64,000 bases of DNA from Curvibacter microcysteis (GTDB lineage Bacteria > Pseudomonadota > Gammaproteobacteria > Burkholderiales > Burkholderiaceae_C). Below are positions 45,142 through 55,248 of this stretch, piece by piece; within the stretch, counting starts at the first letter, position 1; every line of letters starts with the position of its first letter. The stretch lies in the NCBI RefSeq assembly GCF_028649435.1, contig NZ_JAQSIN010000003.1. The stretch is one strand, 5' to 3'. The notes under the pieces were generated by a model that had not been told where the DNA came from, did no database searches, and was given only the letters and a program-made list of their open reading frames with translations. A program made the translations under genes and the position numbers.

Positions 45142-47442
45142 TCAGGCGCCCTGTTGCACGGCGGCGCCGGCGGCGGCCAGGGCCGTCATGTTGACCACGC
45201 GGCGCATGGTCGACGACGGGGTCATGATGTGCGCCGAAGCGGCGGCGCCCAGCAGGATCGGGCCAATGGTCACGCCGTGGCCGCCCGTGGTCTTGAGCAC
45301 GTTGAACAGGATGTTGGCCGCGTCCAGGTTGGGGCAGATCAGCACATTGGCTTCGCCGGTCAGGCTGCCGTCCATCAGCGCGTTGCCGCGCACCGATTCC
45401 GACAGGGCCGCGTCGCCGTGCATTTCGCCGTCGCACTCGACGTCGGGGGCCAGCTTGGCGAACAGGTCGCGCGCTTGGCGCATCTTGATGGCCGAGGCGC
45501 GCTTGGACGAGCCGTAGTTGGAGTGCGACAGGAAAGCCACCTTGGGCGGCAGGCCGAAGCGCTTCACCTCTTCGACCGCCATCAACGCGATGGAGGCCAG
45601 TTGCTCGGCATCCGGGTCTTCGTTGATGTAGGTGTCGGCGATGAACAGGGTGTGCTTGTCCAGCATCAGCGCGTTCAGTGCGGCAAAGCCGCTGGCACCT
45701 TCTTGAAGGCCCAGGATGTCGCGCACATGCTCCAGGTGGCTGTCGTAACGACCGACCAGGCCGCACAGCATGGCGTCGGCGTCGCCCAGCTTGACCATCA
45801 GCGCGGCGATCAAGGTGTTGGAGCGGCGCACGGCGGCCTTGGCGGCCTCGGGCGTGACGCCCTGGCGGCCCATCAGGCGGTGGTAGGTTTCCCAGTACTG
45901 GCGGAAGCGCGGGTCGTCTTCGGGGTCGCAGATTTCGACGTCGCGGCCCAGTTGCAGGCGCAGGCCGGCCTTGGCGATGCGCGCGGCGATGACGGCAGGG
46001 CGACCGATCAGGATCGGGCGGGCCAGGCCGTCGTCGACGGCGGCCTGGGCGGCGCGCAGCACGCGCTCGTCTTCACCTTCGGCATAGGCCACGCGCTTGT
46101 TGGCGGCCTTGGCGGCGGCGAACACCGGGCGCATGAACATGCCGGTGGCGTAGACAAAGCGCGACAGGCTTTCGCGGTAAGCCTCCAGGTCCTCGATCGG
46201 GCGCGTGGCCACGCCGGACTCGGCCGCGGCCTTGGCCACGGCGGGGGCGATGCGCAGGATCAGGCGCGCGTCAAACGGCGTCGGGATCAGGTAGTCGGGG
46301 CCGAAGACCAGCTCCTGGCCCGCGTAGGCGGCGGCCACTTCGTCGCTCATCTCGGCCTTGGCGAGGTCGGCGATTTCGCGCACGCAGGCCTGCTTCATTT
46401 CGGCCGTGATCTTGGTCGCGCCGCAGTCCAGTGCACCCCGGAAGATGTAGGGGAAGCACAGCACGTTGTTGACCTGGTTCGGGTAGTCCGAGCGGCCGGT
46501 GGCGATGATGCAGTCCGGGCGAATGGCCTTGGCCAGTTCGGGGCGGATTTCGGGTTCGGGGTTGGCCAGGGCCAGGATGATGGGCTGGCGCGCCATGGTC
46601 TTGACCATCTCGGCGGTCAGCACGCCCGGGGCCGAGCAGCCCAGGAACACGTCCGCGCCGTTGACCACATCGGCCAGCGTGCGTGCGGCGGTGTCTTGGG
46701 CGTAGCGCTGCTTGGAGGCGTCCAGCGTGCCGGGGCGGCCTTGGTAGATCACGCCCTTGGAGTCGACCACAAAGACGTTCTCGCGCTTCACGCCCAGGCC
46801 GACCATCACGTCCAGGCAGGCGATGGCGGCGGCACCGGCGCCCGACACCGCGATCTTCACTTCACCGATGGCCTTGTTCACCAGCTCCAGGCCGTTGAGC
46901 AGGGCGGCCGACGAGATGATGGCCGTGCCGTGTTGGTCGTCGTGGAAGACGGGGATGTTCAGGCGGTCAGACAGCTGCTTCTCGATGTAGAAGCACTCGG
47001 GCGCCTTGATGTCTTCCAAGTTGATGCCACCCAGCGTGGGCTCCAGCGCCGCGATGATCTCGACCAGCTTGTCCGGGTCGCGCTCGGCCAGTTCGATGTC
47101 AAACACGTCGACACCCGCGAACTTCTTGAACAGGCAGCCCTTGCCTTCCATCACCGGCTTGCTGGCCAGCGGACCGATGTCGCCCAGGCCCAGCACGGCG
47201 GTGCCGTTGGTGATCACACCGACCAGGTTGCCACGCGAGGTGTAGTCCCAGGCCTTGCTCGGATCGGCCTCGATGTCCAAGCAGGGGTAGGCCACGCCCG
47301 GCGAGTAGGCCAGGGACAGGTCGCGTTGGTTGGACAGCGGTTTGGTCGGGGTGACGGAGATTTTGCCCCGCACCGGCGTGCGGTGGTATTCACGGGCTGC
47401 GTCGCGCAGCGCTTGTTCGGCCGCAGACAAGGTTTTGGTCAT
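45142..47442 (-). CDS. maeB: NADP-dependent malic enzyme with phosphotransacetylase-like domain
   Basis: A 766-residue MaeB-type protein. The malic enzyme half (residues about 1-430) contains SLAYSPGVAYPCLDI and GDIGPLASKPVMEGK, then the NADP domain with VSGAGAAAIACLDVM. The C-terminal half (about 430-766) is phosphate acetyl/butyryltransferase-like and regulatory in E. coli MaeB. It decarboxylates malate to pyruvate and makes NADPH. It is a single-gene unit between the NCS2 permease and the ABC operon, with its own terminator. Confidence 0.95.
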   Translation of the reverse strand: MTKTLSAAEQALRDAAREYHRTPVRGKISVTPTKPLSNQRDLSLAYSPGVAYPCLDIEADPSKAWDYTSRGNLVGVITNGTAVLGLGDIGPLASKPVMEGKGCLFKKFAGVDVFDIELAERDPDKLVEIIAALEPTLGGINLEDIKAPECFYIEKQLSDRLNIPVFHDDQHGTAIISSAALLNGLELVNKAIGEVKIAVSGAGAAAIACLDVMVGLGVKRENVFVVDSKGVIYQGRPGTLDASKQRYAQDTAARTLADVVNGADVFLGCSAPGVLTAEMVKTMARQPIILALANPEPEIRPELAKAIRPDCIIATGRSDYPNQVNNVLCFPYIFRGALDCGATKITAEMKQACVREIADLAKAEMSDEVAAAYAGQELVFGPDYLIPTPFDARLILRIAPAVAKAAAESGVATRPIEDLEAYRESLSRFVYATGMFMRPVFAAAKAANKRVAYAEGEDERVLRAAQAAVDDGLARPILIGRPAVIAARIAKAGLRLQLGRDVEICDPEDDPRFRQYWETYHRLMGRQGVTPEAAKAAVRRSNTLIAALMVKLGDADAMLCGLVGRYDSHLEHVRDILGLQEGASGFAALNALMLDKHTLFIADTYINEDPDAEQLASIALMAVEEVKRFGLPPKVAFLSHSNYGSSKRASAIKMRQARDLFAKLAPDVECDGEMHGDAALSESVRGNALMDGSLTGEANVLICPNLDAANILFNVLKTTGGHGVTIGPILLGAAASAHIMTPSSTMRRVVNMTALAAAGAAVQQGA

Positions 47443-47543
47443 TGAATGGTTTTCCTTCGGTGGCGATAGCGGGCTGGGAGCTTACCCCATCCTGACGTCA
47501 GGCTGACGCTCGCGGCGCCAGGGCCAGGCCTGGCGGGGGCCCA

Positions 47544-47573
47544 ACGACAAAGCCCCCAGGGCAGCCTGGGGGC
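47544..47573 (-). terminator. rho-independent-like terminator after the NCS2 permease
   Basis: On the minus strand GCCCCCAGG pairs with CCTGGGGGC around a four-base loop, followed by TTTGTCGT. It lies 21 bases after the permease stop. The T run is short and, unlike three others in the window, lacks the CATGGGCG tail. Confidence 0.65.
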
Positions 47574-47594
47574 CTTGGTGTGGGGCCGGGGGCC

Positions 47595-49082
47595 TCAATG
47601 GGCGTCGGCCTGCTTGGCCGCGGCGATGGTGGCTTGGTCGTCTTGCTTGGCGCCGTTGAAGAACAGGTTGAGCAGCACGGCGCAGACGGTGGCCAGCAAA
47701 ATGCCCGACTCGATCAGCGGGTGGATGGCGTGTGGCATCCACTGGCGGAAGTTGGGGGCCAGCAGCGGGATCATGCCCACGCCCACCGAGATGGCGACGA
47801 TCAGGGCGTTGAAGCGGTTGGTCTTGAAGTCCACCCCGCCCAGGATGCGGATGCCGGTGGTGGCCACCATGCCAAACATCACCAGGCCTGCGCCGCCCAG
47901 CACCACGGTGGGCAGGGACTCGACCAGCGCCGCCATCTTGGGCAGCAGGCCCAGCACGATCAGGATCACGCCGCCGGCCACGCAGACAAAGCGGCTGCGC
48001 ACGCCCGTCACCGCCACCAGGCCCACGTTCTGCGAGAAACTGGTGTAGGGGAAGGTGTTGAAGATGCCCCCGATCAAGGTGCCCAGGCCGTCGGTGCGCA
48101 GGCCGGCCGTCAGGGCCTTGTTGCTGACCGGGCGGTCCGTCATGTCACCCAGGGCCAGGAACATGCCGGTGGACTCGATCATCACCACCAGCATCACCAC
48201 CGTCATGGTGATGACCATGATGGGGTCGAACACCGGCGTGGCGATCTCGAAGGGCAGCACGATGTCAAACCAGGCGGCCTTGCCGACCTTGTCGAAGTTC
48301 ATCATGCCCAGCGCCACCGAGACCACGCCGCCGATGACGATGCCCAGCAGCACCGAGATGTTGGCGGCAAAGCCCTTGGCGTACTTGGTGATCAGCAGGA
48401 TGGAAGCCAGCACCAGGGCGGCCACGCCCACGCCCATCAGGTCGGCGTATTTGGGGTTGGGCACGGTGGGCAGAACGGCCAGGCCCTTGGGCACAGCAGG
48501 CAGGGCCGAGCCGGGGGCGGCGGCCAGTTTGCCGGCCTCGGCCAGCCAGCGCAGGTGCTCGGGGTCGGGCACGCTGGGGGCGGTGGGGCCCACGGGGTTG
48601 CCGAAGATCCAGTTGATGCCCACGCGCATCAGGCTGACCCCGATGACCAGGATCAGCGTGCCCGTGACCACGGGCGGGAAGAAGCGCAGCAGGCGGCTGA
48701 CCACCGGCGCGATCAGGATGGAAATCAGCCCGGCCCCGATGATGGCGCCGAAAATCAGCTGCGCCCCCGCTTGCCCCGGGTGGCTGCCGGCAATGGCGAC
48801 CATGGGGCCCACCGATGCGAAGGTCACGCCCATCATCACCGGCAGGCGGATGCCAAACCACTGCGTGGCCCCCAGTGACTGGATCAGCGTGACCACGCCG
48901 CAGCAAAACAGATCGGCGGAGATCAGCATCGCCACCTGCTGGGGGTCGAGCTTGAGGGCGCGGCCCACGATCAGGGGCACGGCGATGGCCCCCGCGTACA
49001 TGACCAGCACATGCTGCAGGCCGAGCGCGGCCAGTCGGTTGAGGGGTAGGCGTTCGTCGACGGGATGGACCGCTGAATTCAT
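47595..49082 (-). CDS. NCS2-family nucleobase permease, urate/xanthine type
   Basis: A 495-residue transporter with about 14 TM segments. SFSQNVGLVAVTGVRSRFV is the NCS2 signature (QNxGxxxxTxVxSR). PPVVTGTLILVIGVSLMRVG is the preceding conserved helix. A hydrophilic, proline-rich loop of about 50 residues follows it and is longer than usual. The pattern fits the UacT/XanP urate-xanthine branch; exact substrate is inferred from the purine genes around it. AAGGA precedes the ATG at 49082. A GTGTATACAC box lies about 100 bases upstream. Confidence 0.88.
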   Translation of the reverse strand: MNSAVHPVDERLPLNRLAALGLQHVLVMYAGAIAVPLIVGRALKLDPQQVAMLISADLFCCGVVTLIQSLGATQWFGIRLPVMMGVTFASVGPMVAIAGSHPGQAGAQLIFGAIIGAGLISILIAPVVSRLLRFFPPVVTGTLILVIGVSLMRVGINWIFGNPVGPTAPSVPDPEHLRWLAEAGKLAAAPGSALPAVPKGLAVLPTVPNPKYADLMGVGVAALVLASILLITKYAKGFAANISVLLGIVIGGVVSVALGMMNFDKVGKAAWFDIVLPFEIATPVFDPIMVITMTVVMLVVMIESTGMFLALGDMTDRPVSNKALTAGLRTDGLGTLIGGIFNTFPYTSFSQNVGLVAVTGVRSRFVCVAGGVILIVLGLLPKMAALVESLPTVVLGGAGLVMFGMVATTGIRILGGVDFKTNRFNALIVAISVGVGMIPLLAPNFRQWMPHAIHPLIESGILLATVCAVLLNLFFNGAKQDDQATIAAAKQADAH

Positions 49083-49179
49083 GCTGAGTTCCTTGAGGGC
49101 TGGAAAAGGGCGGGCCTCTGAACCTGCGACCGCCGCAACACAACGCCGCACACTTCGTGCACATGTTTGTATGTGAAAA

Positions 49180-49189
49180 GTGTATACAC
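49180..49189. promoter_or_regulatory. GntR-type box upstream of the NCS2 permease
   Basis: GTGTATACAC is a perfect 10-base palindrome preceded by AAAA. It is one of three copies in the window (others at 59936 and 61951), all in front of purine-catabolism units. It is centred about 102 bases before the permease start. The TGTATACA core is typical of GntR/FCD regulators. The rest of the 216-base spacer holds nothing recognisable. Confidence 0.65.
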
Positions 49190-49298
49190 GCCAGGCCGCG
49201 GAGGGGTCAGTGAAAACCCGAGCGCCAAAAGCCTGCAAGAAGCAAGCCAGAAATCACCGACCGGCCCAGGCAGAAGCTGGCCGGCGTGATGGGCTGGA

Positions 49299-49988
49299 TC
49301 AGCCTGCGCTGCGGGCCAGCGGGCTCAGCGAATCCCGCAGCCGGTCGTGGCTGCGCGGTGTGTCGGGGCGCAAGGCCTCTTCCACATGGCCGATGTGGGC
49401 CAGCAGACGGTCGCGCGCCAAGGCCAGATCGCCGGCTTCCAGGGCCTCGACGATGGCCGTGTGCTCGGCGCACGACTGGCTGGCTTCATGGCGCGACTGG
49501 TACAGCGAGGCGGCCAGCGTGGTGCGCGCTGTCAGGTCGCGCAGCACGTCGCTGAGGCTGCGGTGGCCCATGCTTTCCGCCAGGCAGACATGGAAGTCGG
49601 CCAACAAAAAAGCCCGCGTGGCCGCGTCGGCACCCTCAATGGCGTTTTGCTCGTCCGCGATGTGGGCGCGCAGGCGGCGTGTCAGGGCCTGCAGGGGACG
49701 GCCTTCCTCGGCGGCACTGGCCAGGATGCCGGCCTCCACAATGCGGCGTGCCGAAAAAGCGTCGCGCGCTTCTTCCACCGAGGGTTCGATCACGTACCAG
49801 CCCCGGCGCGAGCGCACCTCGACAAAGCCGCGCGCTTGCAGCTGCATCAGCGCCTCGCGCACCAGGGTGCGGCTGACGCCAAACAGGTCGGCCAGGTCTT
49901 GTTCGCCCAGGCGCTCGCCGGGGGCCAGCTTTTGGGCCAGGATGGATTCGACCACCTGTTGTGCGATTTCAGTCTGGGAGCGGCTCAT
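49299..49988 (-). CDS. GntR-family (FadR/FCD) transcriptional regulator 1
   Basis: A 229-residue regulator. The winged HTH is DLADLFGVSRTLVREALMQL and an FCD ligand domain follows (DFHVCLAESMGHRSLSDVL, SCAEHTAIVEAL), with the metal/ligand histidines expected of FCD proteins. The recognition helix is almost identical to that of the second GntR at 59246. It is directly upstream of the NCS2 permease on the same strand, with a TGTATACA box between them. It probably controls purine uptake. Confidence 0.9.
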   Translation of the reverse strand: MSRSQTEIAQQVVESILAQKLAPGERLGEQDLADLFGVSRTLVREALMQLQARGFVEVRSRRGWYVIEPSVEEARDAFSARRIVEAGILASAAEEGRPLQALTRRLRAHIADEQNAIEGADAATRAFLLADFHVCLAESMGHRSLSDVLRDLTARTTLAASLYQSRHEASQSCAEHTAIVEALEAGDLALARDRLLAHIGHVEEALRPDTPRSHDRLRDSLSPLARSAG

Positions 49989-50008
49989 GGGGTCTTGGAT
50001 TATCGGGG

Positions 50009-51874
50009 TCAGCGCAGGCGAGCTGCGTGGCCGCTCGGTGCCGCAGGGCCTGCCAGCGCGCTGTCTTGCAGGGACGCGTCGCCCAGTTGGAAGGTGCCGA
50101 CGGCCTGAGCCAAGTGGTGGGCCTGGTCGTTCAGCACCGATGCGGCCGCTGCTGATTCTTCGACCAGGGCCGCATTTTGCTGGGTGGAGCGGTCCATTTC
50201 GGCCACCGCCTGGCTGATCTGGCCGATGCCGTTGCTTTGCTCGTGCATGGCGCCGTTGATCTCCCCGATCAGCTGGCTGACGCGGCGGATGCTGCCCATG
50301 ATGGCGTCCATGGTCTGGCCCACGGCCTGCACCCGCTGGGTGCCGGTGCTGACGCGCTCTTCCGAGGTGCTGATCAGGCCCTTGATTTCCTTGGCGGCCG
50401 TGGCGCTGCGTTGCGCCAGGCTGCGCACTTCAGCCGCCACCACGGCAAAGCCTCGGCCGTTTTCACCGGCGCGGGCGGCCTCGACGGCCGCGTTCAGGGC
50501 CAGGATGTTGGTCTGGAAGGCAATGCCGTCGATCACACCGATGATGTCGCTGATGCGGGCGGACGACTGGTTGATCTCGTCCATGGTGCTGACGGCGCCG
50601 GCCACCACTTCTCCCCCCTTGGCAGCGGCCTGGCTGGCTTCGCTGGCCAATTGGGTGGCACGCACCGTGGCTTCGGCCGACTGCTGGACGCTGGCCGTCA
50701 GCTGCACCAGGGCGGCAGAGGTCTGCTCCAGGCTGCTGGCCGCGCCCTCGGTGCGGCTGGACAGGTCCTGGTTGCCGTTGCGGATCTCGTCACTGGCCAG
50801 GCGCACCGATTCAGCGCCCTGGCGGATCTCGCGCAGGACCAGGGCCATCTTGTCGGCGAAGGTGTTGAAGGAGCGGGCCACCTGGGCCACCTCGTCCCGC
50901 CCCGAGATGGGCAGGCGCCGCGTCAGGTCGCCGCCGCCGGAGCTGATGTCGGCCATGGCATCGCGCACCTGGGCCAGTCGGCGGAAGGCTCGGGCTGTGA
51001 CGACCGCGCTCAGGGCCGCCGCCAGCAGGGCCAGCACCACGGTGGCCAGCAGCATGCCGCGCGACACCTCGCCCAGGGCCTGGGTGGCGTCGGCTTTGTC
51101 GAGCGCCACGATCAGGTACCAGTCGGTGCCCTGGATGGCGCGCGCCTGCATCAGTTTGCTGACGCCGCCAAGTTCAAGCGCCTGCGGGGTGGTGGCGTTG
51201 AGCAAATTGGACAGCGAGTCACCGGCCAAGGCGGGCGACAGCTCCGAGGCGGGTTTCAGGGTCAGCTTGGCATCGGCGTGGGCCAGCAACTGGCCGCTGC
51301 GGGTGACCAGGATGGCCAAGCTGTTGGGGGTCGGGTGCACGGCGTTCACCACCTGGCGCACGCCGTCCAGGGGCACGGCCCCACTGACCACCCCGGCCAG
51401 CGTGCCGTCGCGCAGCATCGGTGCGGCAAAGGACACAAAAGCCACCCCGGTCGAGGCGTCGGCGTAGGGCGGCGTGACCACCAGTTTGCCGGCCTGCGCG
51501 GCCGCCTTGTACCAGGGGCGCACCGTGGGGTCGTAATTGGCGGGGGTGGTGGTGCTGCTGGAGACGTAAGTCTTGTCCGTCCAGCCCACCGTGGTCACTG
51601 GAAAGCCACCGGCCTTGTTCATGTGCAGCACGATGCCCTGCGGGTCGCCATGCTGCACGGCGTTGGCGGCCGCTTGCACGGACGTGGCTTTGGCGGCCAC
51701 CCACAGGTCGATGGCCATGCCATTGCCTTCGCTGGCCGCGCTCAGTTGCTGCGCTGCGGTCTGGGCAATGCTGGCGCGCAGCAGGACGTAGGTGATGGCG
51801 CCTGTGAGGCTCAAGGCCACCACGACCGACAGGGTCGTGATCAGTTGCAGTTTGGTGCGCAGTGAACTCAGCAT
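50009..51874 (-). CDS. methyl-accepting chemotaxis protein with dCache-type sensor
   Basis: A 621-residue chemoreceptor. TM1 is near residues 9-32, followed by a periplasmic dCache-type domain of about 240 residues (WTDKTYVSSSTT, YDPTVRPWYKAA), TM2 near 272-294, a HAMP domain, and the signalling domain. The signalling hairpin tip NAAVEAARAGENGRGFAVVA is near 458-478. The YDPTVRPWYK block is typical of ligand-binding dCache domains. It ends 20 bases from GntR 1 and follows the dicarboxylate carrier on the same strand. The ligand is unknown. Confidence 0.92.
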   Translation of the reverse strand: MLSSLRTKLQLITTLSVVVALSLTGAITYVLLRASIAQTAAQQLSAASEGNGMAIDLWVAAKATSVQAAANAVQHGDPQGIVLHMNKAGGFPVTTVGWTDKTYVSSSTTTPANYDPTVRPWYKAAAQAGKLVVTPPYADASTGVAFVSFAAPMLRDGTLAGVVSGAVPLDGVRQVVNAVHPTPNSLAILVTRSGQLLAHADAKLTLKPASELSPALAGDSLSNLLNATTPQALELGGVSKLMQARAIQGTDWYLIVALDKADATQALGEVSRGMLLATVVLALLAAALSAVVTARAFRRLAQVRDAMADISSGGGDLTRRLPISGRDEVAQVARSFNTFADKMALVLREIRQGAESVRLASDEIRNGNQDLSSRTEGAASSLEQTSAALVQLTASVQQSAEATVRATQLASEASQAAAKGGEVVAGAVSTMDEINQSSARISDIIGVIDGIAFQTNILALNAAVEAARAGENGRGFAVVAAEVRSLAQRSATAAKEIKGLISTSEERVSTGTQRVQAVGQTMDAIMGSIRRVSQLIGEINGAMHEQSNGIGQISQAVAEMDRSTQQNAALVEESAAAASVLNDQAHHLAQAVGTFQLGDASLQDSALAGPAAPSGHAARLR

Positions 51875-51992
51875 GGGGATAACTTCGGGGTGGGGGGCGA
51901 GCCCATGCGACGGGCTCTGTTGGACGGTCTGCCGGCGCCAGCCTCCCACTGGGGCCCCAGGCCCTGGCGGGCCTGAGGCAGGCAGGACGGGG

Positions 51993-53276
<1,284 letters not shown>

Positions 53277-53311
53277 GTTGGCTCCGAGGGATGTGAATGT
53301 TGTTCTCAAAT

Positions 53312-53323
53312 CTTGTATGCAAG
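53312..53323. promoter_or_regulatory. near-palindrome CTTGTATGCAAG before the dicarboxylate carrier
   Basis: CTTGTATGCAAG resembles GntR/FCD sites (TTGTATACAA type) with one mismatch. It lies 35-47 bases before the carrier start, in a short AT-rich part of the 300-base spacer 53277-53576. The remainder of that spacer is GC-rich and shows only a small hairpin (GGCCTG/CAGGCC, 53554-53570). Confidence 0.35.
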
Positions 53324-53576
53324 AACTGTAGGCAAATGTCGTGCCCATGGATACAGGGTTTTCACGTGGGAGCTTGGGGCGAAATTGCACCAATTTGGGG
53401 CCTGAAGAGCTGTTTTGACTGACTTTGGTGCGCAAGCCGGCCCTGGGCGCCAGAAGAGGGCGGGGCGCCACAGTGGGGGGATGCTCTTGGGCGATGGCGG
53501 GCCGCACAGCCGCCGTCCCCGGGCCTGTTCTGGCCCGGCGGGATCCAGGGTCAGGCCTGTGGATCAGGCCGCGTCG

Positions 53577-54317
53577 TCAGGCGAGGTAGAGCGATTCGAG
53601 TCGGCGCAGTTCGGCCGGGCCCAGGCCCAGGGCTTGGTGCAGGTAGGGCGCGAGGCCGCCGTGGGTCTCGTCAATGGTCTGCAGGGCGGCTTCCAGAAAG
53701 CTGGGCTGCACCTGCCAGATCACGCGCAGCACGGCCTCGGGGGCTTCGCTGTGCGGCAGGGCTGGGCGCTGGTAGAGCTGGTTGGTCAACAGGTAGTCGT
53801 GCATCACCACGTCGGGCGCCACGCCCAGCGCCCGCAGGATCAGGGCCGCGGCCAGGCCGGTGCGGTCCTTGCCGGCGGTGCAGTGGAACACCAGGGGTTG
53901 GTCGTCTTCCAACAGCAGGGCGAACAGCTGGGCAAAACGGGGCGAGTTGTTCAGCACGAAGTCGCGGTAGGTCTGCTCCATCAAGGCGGCAGCGCCCTCC
54001 GGCGTCAAGGTCTGGCCACGGGCCTGCATGTCTTTGGCGCGCTGCACCACGGTGGGCTCGATGGACAGCGCGTGTTGCGTCACCTCGGGCAGGGTGTAGG
54101 CCTGGGCCAGGCGCTCGTGTTCGCCCCGAAAGTCCACGGTGCGCCCCACCTGCAGGGCCTGCAGTTGCTCGATGTCGGCGGCGCTGAGTTGGGCCAGGTG
54201 GTCGGAGCGGAACAGCCGGCGCAGACGCAGGCGGCGTCCGTCCTTGCCCTGGTAGCCGCCCAGGTCGCGGAAGTTGGAAGCCCCAGCCAGGGGGATCGAC
54301 GGGTTGTGCAGGTTCAT
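53577..54317 (-). CDS. tyrosine-type protein phosphatase (DSP/Y_phosphatase3)
   Basis: A 246-residue phosphatase. ASNFRDLGGYQGKDGRRLR and the active-site loop HCTAGKDRTG (Cys146, Arg152) define the Tyr/Ser phosphatase family often called Y_phosphatase3 or LipA-like. Targets may be proteins or phosphoinositide-like lipids. The ATG at 54317 begins the family N-terminus. It follows truC on the same strand after 94 bases. Confidence 0.86.
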   Translation of the reverse strand: MNLHNPSIPLAGASNFRDLGGYQGKDGRRLRLRRLFRSDHLAQLSAADIEQLQALQVGRTVDFRGEHERLAQAYTLPEVTQHALSIEPTVVQRAKDMQARGQTLTPEGAAALMEQTYRDFVLNNSPRFAQLFALLLEDDQPLVFHCTAGKDRTGLAAALILRALGVAPDVVMHDYLLTNQLYQRPALPHSEAPEAVLRVIWQVQPSFLEAALQTIDETHGGLAPYLHQALGLGPAELRRLESLYLA

Positions 54318-54411
54318 GCGGGTGGTGCTGAAGAAAGCCGGAAAGCGGAGCGGCCGCGCGGTGGACGGGCTGCTCAGGCTGGCGCGGGTCGGCGCGGGCC
54401 TGCCCTCCATG

Positions 54412-55248
54412 CTAGCGCTGTGCCCGCTGATCTGTGTGGGGGCTTGTCCCCCAGGTGTCGCTGTCGCGTTGCCAGGGCCAGCGCTGCAACAGCCGCTGCC
54501 AGTCTTGCAGATCCGCAGGCGTGTCCTGGCAGGGCGCGTGGCCGGCCAGGCCTGCGGGCGCGAACAGGCCGCTGCTGAACTGCAGGGCCTGACCGTGCAC
54601 CGGGTGCGGCAGCGTCAGGCTGGCCGCGTGCAGCCACAGCCGGGCCTGGCCCAGGTGATGGGCCCACCAGCGGTTGAGTGGGCCTTTGCCGTGGGTGGCG
54701 TCGCCAATGATGGGGTGGGCCAGGTGCTTGAGGTGACGCCGGATCTGGTGGCGCCGGCCGGTCTCGGGCCAGGCCTGCACCAGGGACAGGCGGCTGCTGG
54801 GGTAACGGGGGTCGGCCGGCGCCTCGCCCTCGGCGGGGGCCAGGGCCAGGGTGGCCAGGCGCTCAAAGCGGGTGCGGGCGTCCTGCACCGGGGCATCGGG
54901 CGGCGCGTCGTCAGGGCGCAGGGCGTGGTCCACCTCCACCGCCCCTGGGGCCCAGCCGCGCACCAGGGCCAGGTAGTGCTTGCGGGTCCGGTGCTGCTCG
55001 AAGGCCTGCGACAAGGCGCGCGCTGCGTCCGAGTGCAAGGCCATCACCAGCACGCCGCAAGTGCCTTTGTCCAGGCGGTGCACCGGGAAGACGTGCTGGC
55101 CCAGCTGGTCGCGCAAGGTTTGCATGACAAAGCGGGTCTCCCCCGCGTCCAGGCCGGTGCGGTGCACCAGCCAGCCCGCGGGCTTGTAGACGGCCACCAG
55201 GTGCTCGTCGCGCCACAGCACCGACAGCGGGGCGGGCGCGAGACTCAA
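54412..55248 (-). CDS. truC: RluA-family pseudouridine synthase, TruC-like
   Basis: A 278-residue pseudouridine synthase. The catalytic motif is HRLDKGTCG with Asp60. LVAVYKPAGWLVHRTGLD and GETRFVMQTLRDQLGQHVFP match TruC, which modifies U65 of tRNA. Cys64 replaces the usual Ser of the TSG part. The start is uncertain: a TTG at 55248 would overlap the preceding stop (TTGA), while a GTG lies at 55221. It is the tail gene of the allantoin operon by spacing but unrelated by function. Confidence 0.87.
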   Translation of the reverse strand: MSLAPAPLSVLWRDEHLVAVYKPAGWLVHRTGLDAGETRFVMQTLRDQLGQHVFPVHRLDKGTCGVLVMALHSDAARALSQAFEQHRTRKHYLALVRGWAPGAVEVDHALRPDDAPPDAPVQDARTRFERLATLALAPAEGEAPADPRYPSSRLSLVQAWPETGRRHQIRRHLKHLAHPIIGDATHGKGPLNRWWAHHLGQARLWLHAASLTLPHPVHGQALQFSSGLFAPAGLAGHAPCQDTPADLQDWQRLLQRWPWQRDSDTWGTSPHTDQRAQR